From: JBARKJ01 sp963698885
GTDB taxonomy: Bacteria > Nitrospirota > JACRHJ01
DNA length: 47,626 nt
Direction of reading: 5' to 3'
Assembly (NCBI GenBank): GCA_963698885.1
Contig: CAVOSJ010000005.1
Span: 1-47,626 of the forward strand
A program made the position numbers and the translations under genes. The notes beneath the pieces are model-generated. The model saw nothing but the letters and a program-made list of their open reading frames with translations. It was not told the DNA's origin and searched no databases. This document shows positions 25,139 through 35,665 of the stretch, one piece after another. How positions within the stretch are numbered: position 1 is the stretch's first letter; each line of letters opens with the position of its first letter.

Positions 25139-25162
25139 AAGTTTGCTCCGAGATATTTTTTG

Positions 25163-26223
25163 CTATGCATTGCCGACCTGGGGCATATCCGCGTTCTGGA
25201 GATAAATTTTCCGCACTGGCATGGAGAATTTTATCCCGGCCGCCCGGAACTGTTTGTTTATGGCGGTATTAAGCGCGTCCTGCACCGTTACCTTCACGCC
25301 TAAATTCGGGACCGCGTACGCGAGCATGAAGTTCAGGCCGTGTTCTCCGTGCTCCAGGAAAAAAACCTGCGGCCCATTTATTTCCGGCACTTCTGTGGCT
25401 GCGGACAAGAGGGCGGCCCTTACCTGGCTTACGTCGCTTGTGTAATCCACCTGCACATTTACATTCCCGACGACGCTGTACTCCCGGTTCGAATAGTTCA
25501 GGACGACGTTTTCCGCCAGCTTCGTGTTCGGTATTATGAGTATGGAGTTGTCCAGCATCATCATCCTCGTGCTGCGGATGCCTATCTCGACGATGTCGCC
25601 GACCTTGCCTTCCACTTCTATACGGTCGCCTATGCGGAACGGCCTGTCGAGCACGATAGTGAAACCGGAAATCATATTGGAGAGGGTCTCTTTCGCGGCA
25701 AGGCCCACGGCAAGGGAGGAGACGCCCAGCGCGGTGACGAGAGACGTAATGTTGTAGCTGAAATGGTCCAGCACCACGATAAGGCCGGAGATGGCCGCGA
25801 AGACTTTTACCAGCTTTTTTAGCAGAGGTATTATCGATCTTCCTGACGCCCTCGTTGCCCTGGGCGGAAGCGTTCTGCCCGTACCACTCGAGGACGGCGC
25901 CTAACACGTCATAGGAAACCTTTACTACAATGGCGATGGCGATTATGAATACCGCGTTGTCCGCTACCTTCAAAAGACCGAGCGCCGGGAAAGTCGGCGG
26001 AGAGCCTGCTCACCGAGATGTACGCGCCCCAGAGGATTATCATGCCGAAGGCGGGCTTCTTCACCACGGCCAGTATCTTGTCGTCCAGCGTGGTGGGAGT
26101 CTTTTCGGTGATTGTCTTTACGATGTGGTTCAGGAGGAAGATAACGGCCTTGCCGCCGACGACAAAACCCGCCAGGATGGCAATAGAAACGCCTATATCC
26201 TTTAGCATATCGTTAAAACTCAT
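25163..26223 (-). CDS. MscS-family mechanosensitive channel, two frameshifts
   Basis: Small-conductance mechanosensitive channel of the inner membrane. Three frames join into about 353 residues: N-terminal transmembrane segments (VSIAILAGFVVGGKAVIFLL; AVFIIAIAIVVKVSYDVLGA), then the pore-lining and beta domain (SLAVGLAAKETLSNMISGFT, RPFRIGDRIEVEG, IIPNTKL) and a C-terminal alpha/beta domain. Breaks lie near 25985 and 25838, both single-base. It is inserted between purB and purC on the same strand, only 2 and 24 nt from them, so it rides in the purine transcript. Confidence 0.87.
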
Positions 26224-26225
26224 CC

Positions 26226-27517
26226 TTACTTTCTCCCGAAGACCCGGCGGAATATCGTGTCCACGTTCTTCGTATGGTACTCAAGCGAGAAGCAATCCTC
26301 CAGCTCTTCTTTGGTAAGCTTCACGTCCTTGTCTTTCAACAGGAGCGCTTTGAAGTCCTTCCCGGCCTCCCACACCTGCATGGCGTTTTTCTGGACTATC
26401 CTGTACGCGTCTTCGCGGCTGGTCCCCTTTTCCACGAGGGCCAGCAGGACGCGCTGGGAGTTTACCAGCCCCTTCATCTTGTTCAGGTTCGCCAGCATGT
26501 TCTCCGGGTAAACGAGCAGGTTCTTTATGACGCCGGTAAAACGCTTCAGCATGTAATCGACGAGTATCGTGCTGTCGGGCAGTATGACGCGCTCCACCGA
26601 GGAATGGCTGATGTCGCGCTCGTGCCAGAGGGTGATGTTTTCATAGGCCGCGACCATGTTGCCCCGGATAACCCTTGCAAGGCCGGAGATATTCTCGCTT
26701 GCTATGGGGTTGCGCTTGTGGGGCATCGCCGAAGAGCCTTTCTGGCCCTTGGAGAAATACTCCTCCGCCTCATAGACCTCTGTCCGCTGGAGGTGGCGTA
26801 TCTCTATGGAAAACTTGTCTAACGACGACGCGACCAGCGCAAGGGCCGACATATACTGCGCGTGGCGGTCCCTCTGCAGCACCTGCGTGGACACCGGCGC
26901 GGGTTTTAGGCCAGCCTTTTTGCAGACGTACTCCTCCACATACGGGTCGATATTCGCGAAAGTCCCGACCGCACCGGAGACTTTTCCGTATGCCGCGATA
27001 TCCCTCGCCTCCTCCATCCGGCGGAGGTTCCGTTTCATCTCGTCGTACCAGAGCGCCATCTTCAGGCCGAAAGTTACCGGTTCGGCATGGATGCCGTGGG
27101 AGCGGCCTATCATTACAGTGTCCTTGTGCTCATACGCGCGGGCTTCAGGACGCCCAACAAATCTTCGATGTCTTTTATTATTATGCCCGCCGCTTCTTTC
27201 ATCTGAATGGCAAGCGCGGTGTCCAGGACGTCCGAGGAGGTGAGGCCGATGTGGATGAAGCGGGAGTCCGGGCCGACGTACTCGGCCACGTTGGTCAGGA
27301 AAGCGATGACGTCGTGCTTTACCTCGCGCTCGATCTCGTCTATGCGCTCGGGGTCGAAGTCCGCCTTTTTCTTTATATTAGAGAGAGCGCCAGGCGGCAC
27401 TTTACCCAGCTTCGCCCAGGCCTCGCATGCAAGCGTCTCGACAAGCAGCCATTTCCTGTACTTGTTTTCCTGCGACCAGACTGCGGCCATCTCCGGTCGT
27501 GAATATCTTTCGATCAA
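26226..27517 (-). CDS. purB: Adenylosuccinate lyase, one frameshift
   Basis: Two purine steps: SAICAR to AICAR and adenylosuccinate to AMP, each releasing fumarate. N-terminal frame has MIERYSRPEMAAVWSQENKY and IHIGLTSSDVLDTA; C-terminal frame has MIGRSHGIHAEPVTFGLK, the signature loop GSSAMPHKRNPI and the catalytic Ser region. A one-base loss near 27130 (GGCCC read as GCCC) breaks VLKARAYEHKDTVMIG. Joined length about 430 residues is normal. First of the pur block; nusB lies just upstream. Confidence 0.93.
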
Positions 27518-27532
27518 CTTTTGTCCCTTTGC

Positions 27533-27955
27533 TTAAGTGGAACTTTCCTTCCGGGCGCTCTTCGCTATCTTGTCCAGGACGCCGTTTATGAACGTCGCGG
27601 ACTCTTCCAGGCTGAATTTCTTGGCTATCTCTATCGCCTCGTTTATCGTGACGTTCACCGGGATGTCCAAGAAATAGCGCAGCTCGCAGGTCGCGAACCG
27701 GAGGATGTTCCTGTCTATGGTAGAGAGCCTGTCCAGGGTCCAGTTTTCCAGGTGCCCCGTTATCAGGCGGTTTATTTCGTCCTGGTGTTTCTCGGTGTTC
27801 TGGACAAGGATGACTGCGTAGTCGGCGTCTTCGTCCCTGCCCCCGAACTCATCGAAGAACTCCGACATCGCCTCGCGGCTGATCTTTTCGCCGGAGACGT
27901 CCAATTTGTACAGGAACTGGAGCGCAAGCTCCCGTGCCTTACGGCGGCTTCCCAT
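27533..27955 (-). CDS. nusB: Transcription antitermination factor NusB
   Basis: 140 residues, all-helical. Binds boxA RNA with NusE (S10) for rRNA antitermination. Family pattern: GSRRKARELALQFLYKLD, then LDRLSTIDRNILRFATCEL and VTINEAIEIAKKFSLEESATFINGVLDKI. The start overlaps the ribH stop by one base region (27955), and ribH-nusB adjacency is common in bacteria. Confidence 0.96.
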   Translation of the reverse strand: MGSRRKARELALQFLYKLDVSGEKISREAMSEFFDEFGGRDEDADYAVILVQNTEKHQDEINRLITGHLENWTLDRLSTIDRNILRFATCELRYFLDIPVNVTINEAIEIAKKFSLEESATFINGVLDKIAKSARKESST

Positions 27956-28428
27956 TAACCCTTCTTCAATTGTTTAAAGAGGTTCGTCATTTCTATCGCG
28001 GCGACGGCGGCGTCAAAACCCTTGTTGCCGGACTTCGCCCCGGCGCGTTCTATCGCCTGCTCTATCGAGTCCGTGGTAAGCACCCCGAATATCACTGGCA
28101 TCCCGGCCTCCATCCCGACCGACGCCACGCCCTTGGAGACTTCCGAGCTGACATAATCGAAATGCGGAGTCGCCCCGCGTATCACCGCGCCCAGGCAGAT
28201 AACGGCGTCGTATTTCCCGCCGGAAGCGGCTATCTTCGCGGCCACCGGTATCTCGAACGCGCCCGGCACCCGGACGACCGTGACGTCGTCGTCCTTCGCG
28301 CCGTTCCGGATAAGGCCGTCCAACGCGCCGTCCAAAAGCCTTGAAGTGATGAAGTCGTTGAACCGCGCGGCTATGATGCAGAATTTAAGCCCCTCGGCGT
28401 TCAGATTTCCCTGTACCTGTTTAGGCAT
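27955..28428 (-). CDS. ribH: 6,7-dimethyl-8-ribityllumazine synthase
   Basis: 157 residues. Condenses the RibD product (after dephosphorylation) with the butanone phosphate made by RibBA; assembles as pentamers or 60-mers. Motifs: IIAARFNDFIT, VRVPGAFEIPVAAK, and GAVIRGATPHFDYVSSEVSKG with the catalytic His. A good ribosome binding site (GGGAGGATGGA) precedes the ATG. Cotranscribed with ribBA above and nusB below. Confidence 0.97.
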   Translation of the reverse strand: MPKQVQGNLNAEGLKFCIIAARFNDFITSRLLDGALDGLIRNGAKDDDVTVVRVPGAFEIPVAAKIAASGGKYDAVICLGAVIRGATPHFDYVSSEVSKGVASVGMEAGMPVIFGVLTTDSIEQAIERAGAKSGNKGFDAAVAAIEMTNLFKQLKKG

Positions 28429-28507
28429 TCCATCCTCCCTCGGAGTGGGGTCAGGAGTCGTAATCAGGGGGCGGAAAAAACTTGCCGTCCCCGACTGGCC
28501 CCTGCTT

Positions 28508-29725
28508 TTATACGTTCTCTAATATATGGCCCATCTTCTGCTTCTTCGTCTTCAGGTACTTCAGGTTATTCGACTGCGCGGGTATCTCAAGCGGCACCCT
28601 GCCCGTCACTTTCAGGCCATAGCCTTCCAGGCCCACGATCTTCCGGGGGTTGTTGGTCATCAGGCGCATCTTCTTCACGCCCAGCTCCACGAGTATCTGG
28701 GCGCCGATGCCGTAGTCCCGAAGGTCGGCCTTGAAGCCCAGTTCGAGGTTCGCCTCCACGGTGTCCATACCCTTGTCCTGGAGTTCATAGGCGCGGAGCT
28801 TGTTCACAAGCCCTATGCCCCTGCCCTCCTGGCGCATGTACAGGATAACGCCCTTGCCTTCCTTGTCTATTATCTGCATCGCCTTGTGGAGCTGGTCCCC
28901 GCAGTCGCACCGAAGCGAATGAAGGACGTCGCCAGTCAGGCATTCGGAATGCACGCGCACAAGCACGTCGTCGCCCGGCTTGATTTCGCCTTTCACCAGG
29001 GCAAGGTGATTATAGTCATCGACTTCGTTTTCGTATGCTATGGCGATAAACTCGCCGTATTCGGTGGGGAGCTTGGTAACCGCGGCCCTCTTAACGAACG
29101 ACTCCCGGCGCATCCGGTACTCGATGAGGGACTTAATGGTAACCATCTTCATCCCGTGCTCTTTTGCGAAAAGGGCAAGCTCCGGGACCCTGGACATCGT
29201 CCCGTCCTCGTTCATTATCTCGCATATGACACCGGCGGGAGCAAGCCCGGCTATACGGGCCAGGTCCACGGAACCTTCCGTCTGGCCGGCGCGCTTCAGC
29301 ACCCCGCCGTTCTGGGCGCGGAGCGGGAATATGTGGCCGGGGCGGGCCAGGTCCTCCGCCTTGCAGTCCTCGCGGACCGCGGTCAGTATGGTCGTGGCCC
29401 TGTCGCCAGCGGATATGCCAGTCGAGACGCCTTTTTTGGCCTCGATGGATACCGTGAACGCGGTGCCGAACTGGGAGGTATTCTTGGAAGACATCATGGG
29501 GAGCTGGAGTTCGTCTATCTTGTCCACGGTCAGGGAGAGGCATATCAGCCCGCGCCCGTATTTCGCCATGAAATTTATAGCTTCCGGGGTTACCTTTTCC
29601 GCCGCCATCGTAAGGTCGCCCTCGTTCTCCCTGTCCTCGTCGTCCACAAGGATTACCATTTTACCGTCGCGGATATCGGCTACGGCTTCCTCGATACTGT
29701 CGAACTTGTGCTTGCTCCGGGTCAT
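28508..29725 (-). CDS. ribBA: Bifunctional DHBP synthase / GTP cyclohydrolase II RibBA
   Basis: About 405 residues. N-terminal half makes 3,4-dihydroxy-2-butanone 4-phosphate from ribulose 5-phosphate (DDEDRENEGDL metal motif, AGDRATTI). C-terminal half opens GTP with three zinc cysteines in VHSECLTGDVLHSLRCDCG and the RQEGRGIGL motif. Start is the ATG at 29725 after GGAAGGA; a TTG four codons up lies inside that ribosome binding site. It has its own strong promoter at 29769-29797. No FMN riboswitch was found in the short leader. Confidence 0.97.
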   Translation of the reverse strand: MTRSKHKFDSIEEAVADIRDGKMVILVDDEDRENEGDLTMAAEKVTPEAINFMAKYGRGLICLSLTVDKIDELQLPMMSSKNTSQFGTAFTVSIEAKKGVSTGISAGDRATTILTAVREDCKAEDLARPGHIFPLRAQNGGVLKRAGQTEGSVDLARIAGLAPAGVICEIMNEDGTMSRVPELALFAKEHGMKMVTIKSLIEYRMRRESFVKRAAVTKLPTEYGEFIAIAYENEVDDYNHLALVKGEIKPGDDVLVRVHSECLTGDVLHSLRCDCGDQLHKAMQIIDKEGKGVILYMRQEGRGIGLVNKLRAYELQDKGMDTVEANLELGFKADLRDYGIGAQILVELGVKKMRLMTNNPRKIVGLEGYGLKVTGRVPLEIPAQSNNLKYLKTKKQKMGHILENV

Positions 29726-29768
29726 AAATCCTTCCAAATATAAGGGAATTAAGTTTTGGGGAAGAGAA

Positions 29769-29797
29769 ATTATAACAACTTGGGGGAGTTATGTAAA
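29769..29797 (-). promoter_or_regulatory. Strong promoter for ribBA-ribH-nusB
   Basis: Minus strand TTTACA (29797-29792), exact 17-bp spacer, consensus TATAAT (29774-29769). The predicted leader is about 37 nt with a GGAAGGA ribosome binding site. Confidence 0.75.
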
Positions 29798-29809
29798 GAA
29801 GAAAAAAGC

Positions 29810-31420
29810 TTAGCCCTTAGCTTCGATGAGCGTGTACGCCATGTGGGTCACGTGTGAGTTTATCCTCTCCAGATTAGAGAGGATATCCAGATGTATCGCG
29901 CTGGTCTCGAAAGACTCCTTCAGCCCCGCCTTCAGCCTTTCGATATGTGCGTTCCTATACTCCTTTTCCAGCGCATCCATCCTCTCCTTGTTCTTCATCA
30001 CCCTGTCGGCCAGGTCCAGGTCGTTTGCCGTAAAGGCGGCCACGGCGGTCTGGAAGTTCTCGGCCACCTTCCGGTGAAAGTCATTTATCTCCGCATGGCC
30101 TTCCTTCGAGAAGCTGAGGCCGTTTTTCACCTTTTTCCTGGCCAGGGCCATGATGTTCTTGTCGATGGTGTCGCCGATGTTCTCCAGGTCGGAAGTAATC
30201 GATATTATTGAAAGTTCCCGCCTGGCCTGCTCCTCCGTCAGCGATGCGGGGATCTTTGCCAGATAGAACCTGATGCCCCGGTCGAGTTTGTCCACACGGT
30301 CGTCCGTCTCCTCTATGCCCGCGATGAAACCCTCGTCCTCCAATTCAAAGGCAAGCGGCACGTTCACCAGCATGTCCTGTACTATATCCGCCATCCGAAG
30401 CGTCTCCCGCGCCGCCTGGGACAGCGCAAGCGGCGGCGTGGTCAGCACGGCCTCGTCCAGGAATTTTGGCCCGAAAGGCTCCTCCTCCCGTTTGCCCTGT
30501 ACGGTTTTTTGCAGGAATTTGGCCGTAAGCCCTGAAAACGGCAGGAAAAGGAGCGCTAACGCGACGTTGAAGAACGTATGGGCGTTGGCAATCTGCCGCA
30601 CGAGGTTGCCGGAGGTATGCGAAACGAGGCTGGCTAGCGGTCCCATCAGCGGGAAGAATATCGCCACGCCTATCACCTTGAAAAAAGTATGCGCGTACGC
30701 GACTCTTTTGCCTTCCGTAGTGCCGGTAAAGCCTATAAATATGGCGGTGGCGCAGGTGCCGAGATTTGCGCCGAGGATAATCGGAAGGGCCTGGTTTAAA
30801 TCAAGAAGACCCTGCGTGGCCAGGCTCAGCGCGACGCCTATCGTTGCCGCGCTGGAATGGACAAGCGCGGTAAAGACGGCGGATATCGCGATGCCCATGA
30901 CCGGGTTGTCCTTCAGCATGACGAGCAGGAGCCGGAAAACCTCCGATTTCCCGAGCGGCGCCATCGCGTCGGACATTATTTTTATGGACAGGAAGATGAA
31001 GCCGAACCCCGCGACCGCCTGGCCTATGTCCTTTGTAATCCGTCTCTTGCCGGCGTACATGCCCAAGAGGCCCAGGCCGATCAGGAGGACCGAGTACTCC
31101 ATGATATTGAACGCGATTATCTGTACGGTGACCGTGGTGCCGATGTCCGCGCCGAGTATAACGCCAAGCGTCTGGCCGAACTCTATAATCCCGGAGTTCA
31201 CGAAGCCGATCAGCATTACGGTGGTCGCGGTGGAGGACTGGGTGAGCGTGGTTATTATAATGCCCAGGACAAGGGCGTAGACGCGGTTCTTCGTGAGGTA
31301 GGTCAGGGCCTGTTTCAGATGCGGGCCCGCCGCCTTCTGGAGTCCCTCCCCGGTCTGGCGGATGCCGTACACCAGGATCATCAGCCCGCCGAAAAGCGAG
31401 AAATACATGAGGCTCGTCAT
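29810..31420 (-). CDS. Na+/phosphate cotransporter family protein with PhoU-like tail
   Basis: 536 residues. About eight hydrophobic segments with the two inverted-repeat motifs of the Na/Pi cotransporter family, TQSSTATTVM and VHSSAATIGV, each followed by GADIGTT or GANLGT. Residues from about 330 on are a helical PhoU-like domain (TSDLENIGDTIDKNI). It probably imports phosphate or helps regulate phosphate uptake at the inner membrane. No pst genes nearby. It lies 10 nt after gcvPA. Confidence 0.9.
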   Translation of the reverse strand: MTSLMYFSLFGGLMILVYGIRQTGEGLQKAAGPHLKQALTYLTKNRVYALVLGIIITTLTQSSTATTVMLIGFVNSGIIEFGQTLGVILGADIGTTVTVQIIAFNIMEYSVLLIGLGLLGMYAGKRRITKDIGQAVAGFGFIFLSIKIMSDAMAPLGKSEVFRLLLVMLKDNPVMGIAISAVFTALVHSSAATIGVALSLATQGLLDLNQALPIILGANLGTCATAIFIGFTGTTEGKRVAYAHTFFKVIGVAIFFPLMGPLASLVSHTSGNLVRQIANAHTFFNVALALLFLPFSGLTAKFLQKTVQGKREEEPFGPKFLDEAVLTTPPLALSQAARETLRMADIVQDMLVNVPLAFELEDEGFIAGIEETDDRVDKLDRGIRFYLAKIPASLTEEQARRELSIISITSDLENIGDTIDKNIMALARKKVKNGLSFSKEGHAEINDFHRKVAENFQTAVAAFTANDLDLADRVMKNKERMDALEKEYRNAHIERLKAGLKESFETSAIHLDILSNLERINSHVTHMAYTLIEAKG

Positions 31421-31430
31421 AATTTAACGC

Positions 31431-32760
31431 TCAAAAGGACGTTACCAGCCTGTCGATTTCTGACCGCGTCCTCTTCTCCGTCACCGCGACCAGCATCCTT
31501 CCCGGAAGCTCCGGATAATAACCGCCAAGGTCGAGGCCGCCGATTATATTATCCTTTAAAAGCCGCTTATTCAATGAGTCAATATCTTTGGAGACGACCA
31601 CGAACTCCTTGAAGAACGGCCCCGTGAAGGCGGGCTTTATCCCCTTTTTTTTCAGTTCGTCAAGCGCGTAATGGGATTTCCGCAGGCACAAGCTCCCCGA
31701 CGGCCCGAAGCCCGGCAGGTCCCATCACCGAGAGATAGACCGCCGCCATCAGCGCGACCAGCGCCTCGTTCGTGCAGATGTTGGACGTCGCCCGCTCCCT
31801 CTTTATGTGCTGCTCGCGCGCCTGGAGGGTCAGGACGTATCCCCGGTTCCCCCGCCTGTCTTTCGTCTCGCCCACTATCCGGCCCGGCATCTGCCGGATG
31901 AAATCTTCCTTGCACGCGAATATCCCGAGGTACGGCCCGCCAAATGACATGGATTTCCCCAAGCCCTGCCCCTCGCCCACTACTATGTCCGCCCCCAGCT
32001 CGCCGGGACTTTTCAGTATCCCCAATGCAATCGGGTCCACGACTGCTACAAGCAGCGCCCCCTTCTCATGGGCGGCAGCCGCGGCGGCACTCAGGTCTTC
32101 GATACAGCCGAAGAAGTTCGGGTACTGCACTATCACGGCGGCGGTTTCCGGGCCGATGTCTTCCGCCAGCGCCTGCATGTCGGTCGTCCCGGTAATGGTG
32201 TCGTAGGGTATCTCCACCACGGGAGAGCCGAGCCCGCGCATGTACGTCTTCAGCGCCTGCCGGTAATGGGGGTGCACCGCCCTGGATACGGCGACTTCGT
32301 TTCTCTTCGTCACCCTCTCGGCCATCAGCGCGCCTTCGGCCATCGCGGAGGCTCCGTCATACATCGACGCGTTTGCCGCGCCCATGCCCGTCAGCTCGCA
32401 GACCATGCTCTGATACTCGAACGCCGCCTGGAGCGTACCCTGGCTCACCTCCGCCTGGTAGGGTGTATATGCGGTCGCAAACTCCGAGCGGGATGCGACC
32501 GCGCGTACGGCGGACGGTATGAAGTGGTCGTACGCGCCGCCGCCCAGGAAGTAAGCGTATTTCGAGGAGTCGGCGTCGAGAGACGCAATTGCCGACAGCT
32601 CGTCCAGCAGTTCCATCTCCGACAGCGCGGGAGGGAGTTTAAGCGGCTCCTTCAGGAGAAGCCCGGCCGGGATTTCTTTTATCAGGTCACTAAAATCGCC
32701 CGCACCCGCCGCATCCAGCATCTTCTTGCGGTCGTCCGGCGTATTGGGGATATATCTCAT
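31431..32760 (-). CDS. gcvPA: Glycine dehydrogenase (decarboxylating) subunit 1, GcvPA, one frameshift
   Basis: Partner of GcvPB in the P-protein of the glycine cleavage system. N-terminal frame: RYIPNTPDDRKKMLDAAG, SQGTLQAAFEYQSMVCELTG. The frame breaks near 31690, where an inserted G turns ELCLRKSHYA into ELVPAEIPL; the last 80 residues (AFTGPFFKEFVV ... EKRTRSEIDRLV) continue in another frame. Joined length about 443 residues is normal. The ATG overlaps the gcvT stop by 4 nt. gcvPB is 25 kb away rather than next door. Confidence 0.93.
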
Positions 32761-33831
32761 TTTTTCCTGTAGAAAGGAAGCTCGACAGCTTCCGCCGCGT
32801 GCGCCTTGCCGCGTATCACTACCGCGGCGTCCGTTATTCCGGCGGGGATATACGCCATTGCGATGCCCTTATGCAAGGATGGAGAGAAATTGCCGCTGGT
32901 GACGGCCCCGACTTCCAATTCTCCAGCAGTGACGGGGCAGCCGTGCCTTGGCACACCCGGCTCCGTCAAGACCAGCCCCATAAGTTTTTTATCCGGCCGC
33001 TTTCGTCTTTATTTCAAGAAGGGCGTCCCGCCCGATGAATTTTTCGTTGCCGAAGTCGATGAAGTTTAAATACCCGGCTTCGATCGGGCTTATATCCTCG
33101 GTTATGTCGTTTCCGTAAAGCAGGTAGCCCATCTCGAGCCTCAGCGTATCGCGGGCGGCCAGGCCGCATGGCAGTATGCCGTATTTTTTGCCTTTTTCAA
33201 GGACAAGGTCCCAGACATCTCCGGCGATGGCCCTGTGTACGTAAATCTCAAAACCCTTTTCCCCGGTGTACCCCGTCTTGGAAAACATGACGCCGGTGCC
33301 CGAGAACTCGATGGTAATGAAGGAGTGGTACGGGAACTCGGAGGGTTTTACGCCGAAGGCGTCCTCGGCGATTTGCCAGGAGGCGGGGCCCTGAAGCGCC
33401 AGGATGCAGGTGTCCGGGCTGTCGTCTATCAATACGGCCTCGAAATCCCGCCCGATATCCTTCAGCCAGTTTAAGTCCTTCTCCCGGTTCGATGCGTTCA
33501 CCACGAGGATAAACCTCTCCTCGTTCAGGCGGAACGCCATCAGGTCGTCTTTTGCGCCGCCTTTTTCATTTAACAGGAAAGCGTACCGCGCCCGGTCGGG
33601 TTTTAAGGTTTCCGGGCTGAAAGTCAGCGCCCGTTCCAGGAGCTCTATACTGTCAGCCCCGCCGACCTCGATTACACCCATGTGGCTGACGTCGAAGAGC
33701 CCGGCGGAAGTCCGTACCGCAATATGCTCCTTCACCGCCCCCGAATATTCCAGGGGCATCTCCCATCCGCCAAACTCCACGAACTTTGCGCCAAGTTCTT
33801 TATGCCGCTCGTAAAGGGGGGGTCTTTTCAT
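32757..33831 (-). CDS. gcvT: Glycine cleavage T-protein (aminomethyltransferase), one frameshift
   Basis: Transfers the aminomethyl carbon from H-protein to tetrahydrofolate. N-terminal frame has PLYERHKELGAKFVEFGGWE, SAGLFDVSHMG, SKTGYTGEKGFEIY and GLAARDTLRLEMGY. Near 32990 an extra G breaks the frame; the C-terminal beta barrel (KLMGLVLTEPGVPRHGCPV ... GAVTSGNFSPSLHKGIAMAY) follows to 32757. Joined length about 358 residues is normal. Start ATG at 33831, 20 nt after cobD. No glycine riboswitch fits in that gap. Confidence 0.93.
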
Positions 33832-33851
33832 GATAAAAAGGTATCACAGGG

Positions 33852-34932
33852 TCAGGGGGTTGTAAAGGATTTGAGGGCCGCTACAAGTTTTTTGTTTTCA
33901 CGGCGCGATAATACGGCTACACGTAGGAAGCGCTGTCCAAGACCTGGGAAAGTAGAGCAGTCGCGCACCAGCAGGCCTTTTTCAGCAAGGCGTTCGGTCA
34001 GGGACGAAGAGCTGATTTTCGGCTCCAGTATCTTGACCAGCAGGAAGTTCGCCGTGGACGAAAACGGCAGAAGCCATCCGGTCTCCGAGAGCGAGTGGAA
34101 GAGATAATCCCGCTCCGCCTCGTTCTGGGCGAGCGTCTTCTTCTCGTATTCCCTGTCGCCAAGCGCGGCCAGCGCCGCCGCCTGGGCCAGGTTATTCACC
34201 GTCCAGGGCTCCCGAGCCGCCTTCATCTTCGCGATTAATTTCCGGTCTGCCACGGCGTAGCCGATGCGGATTCCGGGCATCCCGTAAAACTTCGTGAAGT
34301 TCCGGAGGACTACCGCTCCAAGCTTTACCGCTTCCTTCAGCACGCTGGCCCCGGGTACATACTCTATGAACGCCTCGTCTATGCAGACCACCGCCCCGGC
34401 CTTCGACGCCTCTTTCAGGAGGCCAAGAAGTTCGCCTTTCGGTAGTAGCGTCCCGGTGGGGTTGTTGGGGTTGCACAGGAACAGCAGGCCGCATTTCTTA
34501 AGCTCCCGCGAAAGAGTTTTCATGTCCGGGCTGAAATTATTTTCCTCTAATAACGGCAGGCGGACGACCTTCGCACCAGAGAGTTCGGAGGCCCTTTCGT
34601 AATCCGAGAACGACGGCGACAAAACGAGCGCCTTTTTTACCCCCAGCGCGCGCGGCAGAAGATATATAAACTCGGTCGAACCGTTCCCGATTAAAACCTG
34701 GCCGTCTTTTAGCCCGTGGACAGCCGCAATCTTCGCGGTCAGTTCCAGCGAGTCCGGGTCCGGATACCGGTTAAGTTCCGCGGAATGCGCGGTTCATCGC
34801 GGCGAGGCATTTCTTAGGCGGCCCGAACGGGTTCACGCTCGCGGAGAAATCGATTATCTTCTCCGGCGGGATGCCGAATTTTTTTGAGTAATACAGGACG
34901 TTGCCGCCGTGCGGGAGTGGGATAGATTTCAT
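33852..34932 (-). CDS. cobD: Threonine-phosphate decarboxylase CobD, one frameshift
   Basis: PLP enzyme making (R)-1-amino-2-propanol phosphate, the linker of the cobalamin nucleotide loop. The N-terminus (LPHGGNVLYYSKKFGIPPEK, IDFSASVNPFGPP) distinguishes CobD from its relative HisC. The frame breaks near 34790; restored, it reads ELNRYPDPDSLELTAKIA and continues to FLCNPNNPTG and the PLP lysine in NFTKFYGMPGIRIGYA. Joined length about 360 residues is normal. Its product is used by CbiB, encoded just upstream. Confidence 0.9.
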
Positions 34933-34968
34933 TTGGTTATCGCGGCCTCAGTGAAATTAAGCGCTCCA

Positions 34969-35651
34969 TCATGCATCGTTTTCTCCGTTTATATTACCTG
35001 CACTTATTATTTTCCCCGTCTTGGCGTTTATCCAATAAACCCATAAACCTTCATAAAGAAATCCAACCCTATAAGCCAGGGTGTTATTGTAAATGTACAG
35101 CATAGATCTAGGATCCATAGCTCCCTTCAAGTTTCTATCAGCCAACGCTATTTTTATCGCCTGTTCCTTTGTTATTTGAGGCGTCGTGTCAATATCCGGG
35201 GTGGGGACGTTGTTAGCATTTATTCTCCTTATGTTGTGGTCCTTATCCAAAAAAACGCCTATGGAATGTCCCCAAATAGGCACCCCATTATACATCTGTT
35301 GAAAATGACCACCATATTCTGCTTTTTCTCGCCGTTTTAACTCTTCTTTCGGATTTTTCAGTCCGAAAGCATCCCTGTGGCGATCAATAAAATCCACGAT
35401 TGCGTCATCGATTGGCTCGCTGTGGTCAATACTGAACCGGCCTTGAACGCTAATTATTGATTTCGGCCCGTGTCAATATCGACGTCGTCTTCGGAATCAT
35501 CGGCAAGGTTCTCGATAGCCCTTTTGTCCTCGTGTTTGCCGTGGATTATAACCCGCTTCACATGCCCCTGCCCCGCGAAGGCGACCGTCCCAGGCAGGAC
35601 AAACAAAACAGCAAATGCAATTTTAAATATAATGCCGCTGGCGGCTCTCAT
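34969..35651 (-). CDS. Orphan thermolysin-type propeptide (FTP/PepSY) protein, frameshifted
   Basis: Signal peptide (MRAASGIIFKIAFAVLFVLP... ending VAFA) from the ATG at 35651, which follows AAGGGGGAAAGA; the frame is open to an earlier ATG at 35669. Then a linker, and after a one-base loss near 35464 the FTP region (DRHRDAFGLKNPKEEL, FQQMYNGVPIWGHSIGVFLD, TTPQITKEQAIKIALAD) and a PepSY-like end (VYWINAKTGKII). Joined length about 228 residues. This matches the inhibitory propeptide of M4/M36 metalloproteases, but the gene stops where the peptidase should begin and no HExxH motif follows. Possibly a free-standing protease inhibitor or chaperone, or a truncated protease. Confidence 0.72.
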
Positions 35652-35665
35652 TCTTTCCCCCTTTT

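Noticed and set aside
28430..28507. Possible FMN riboswitch near the riboflavin genes
   Set aside because: The gaps before ribH, ribBA and ribD are too short and lack the conserved RFN blocks.
28526..29743. 405-codon plus-strand frame opposite ribBA
   Set aside because: Antisense shadow of a fully conserved enzyme gene; no family features.
33832..33851. Glycine riboswitch before gcvT
   Set aside because: Only about 20 nt separate gcvT from cobD; no aptamer can fit.
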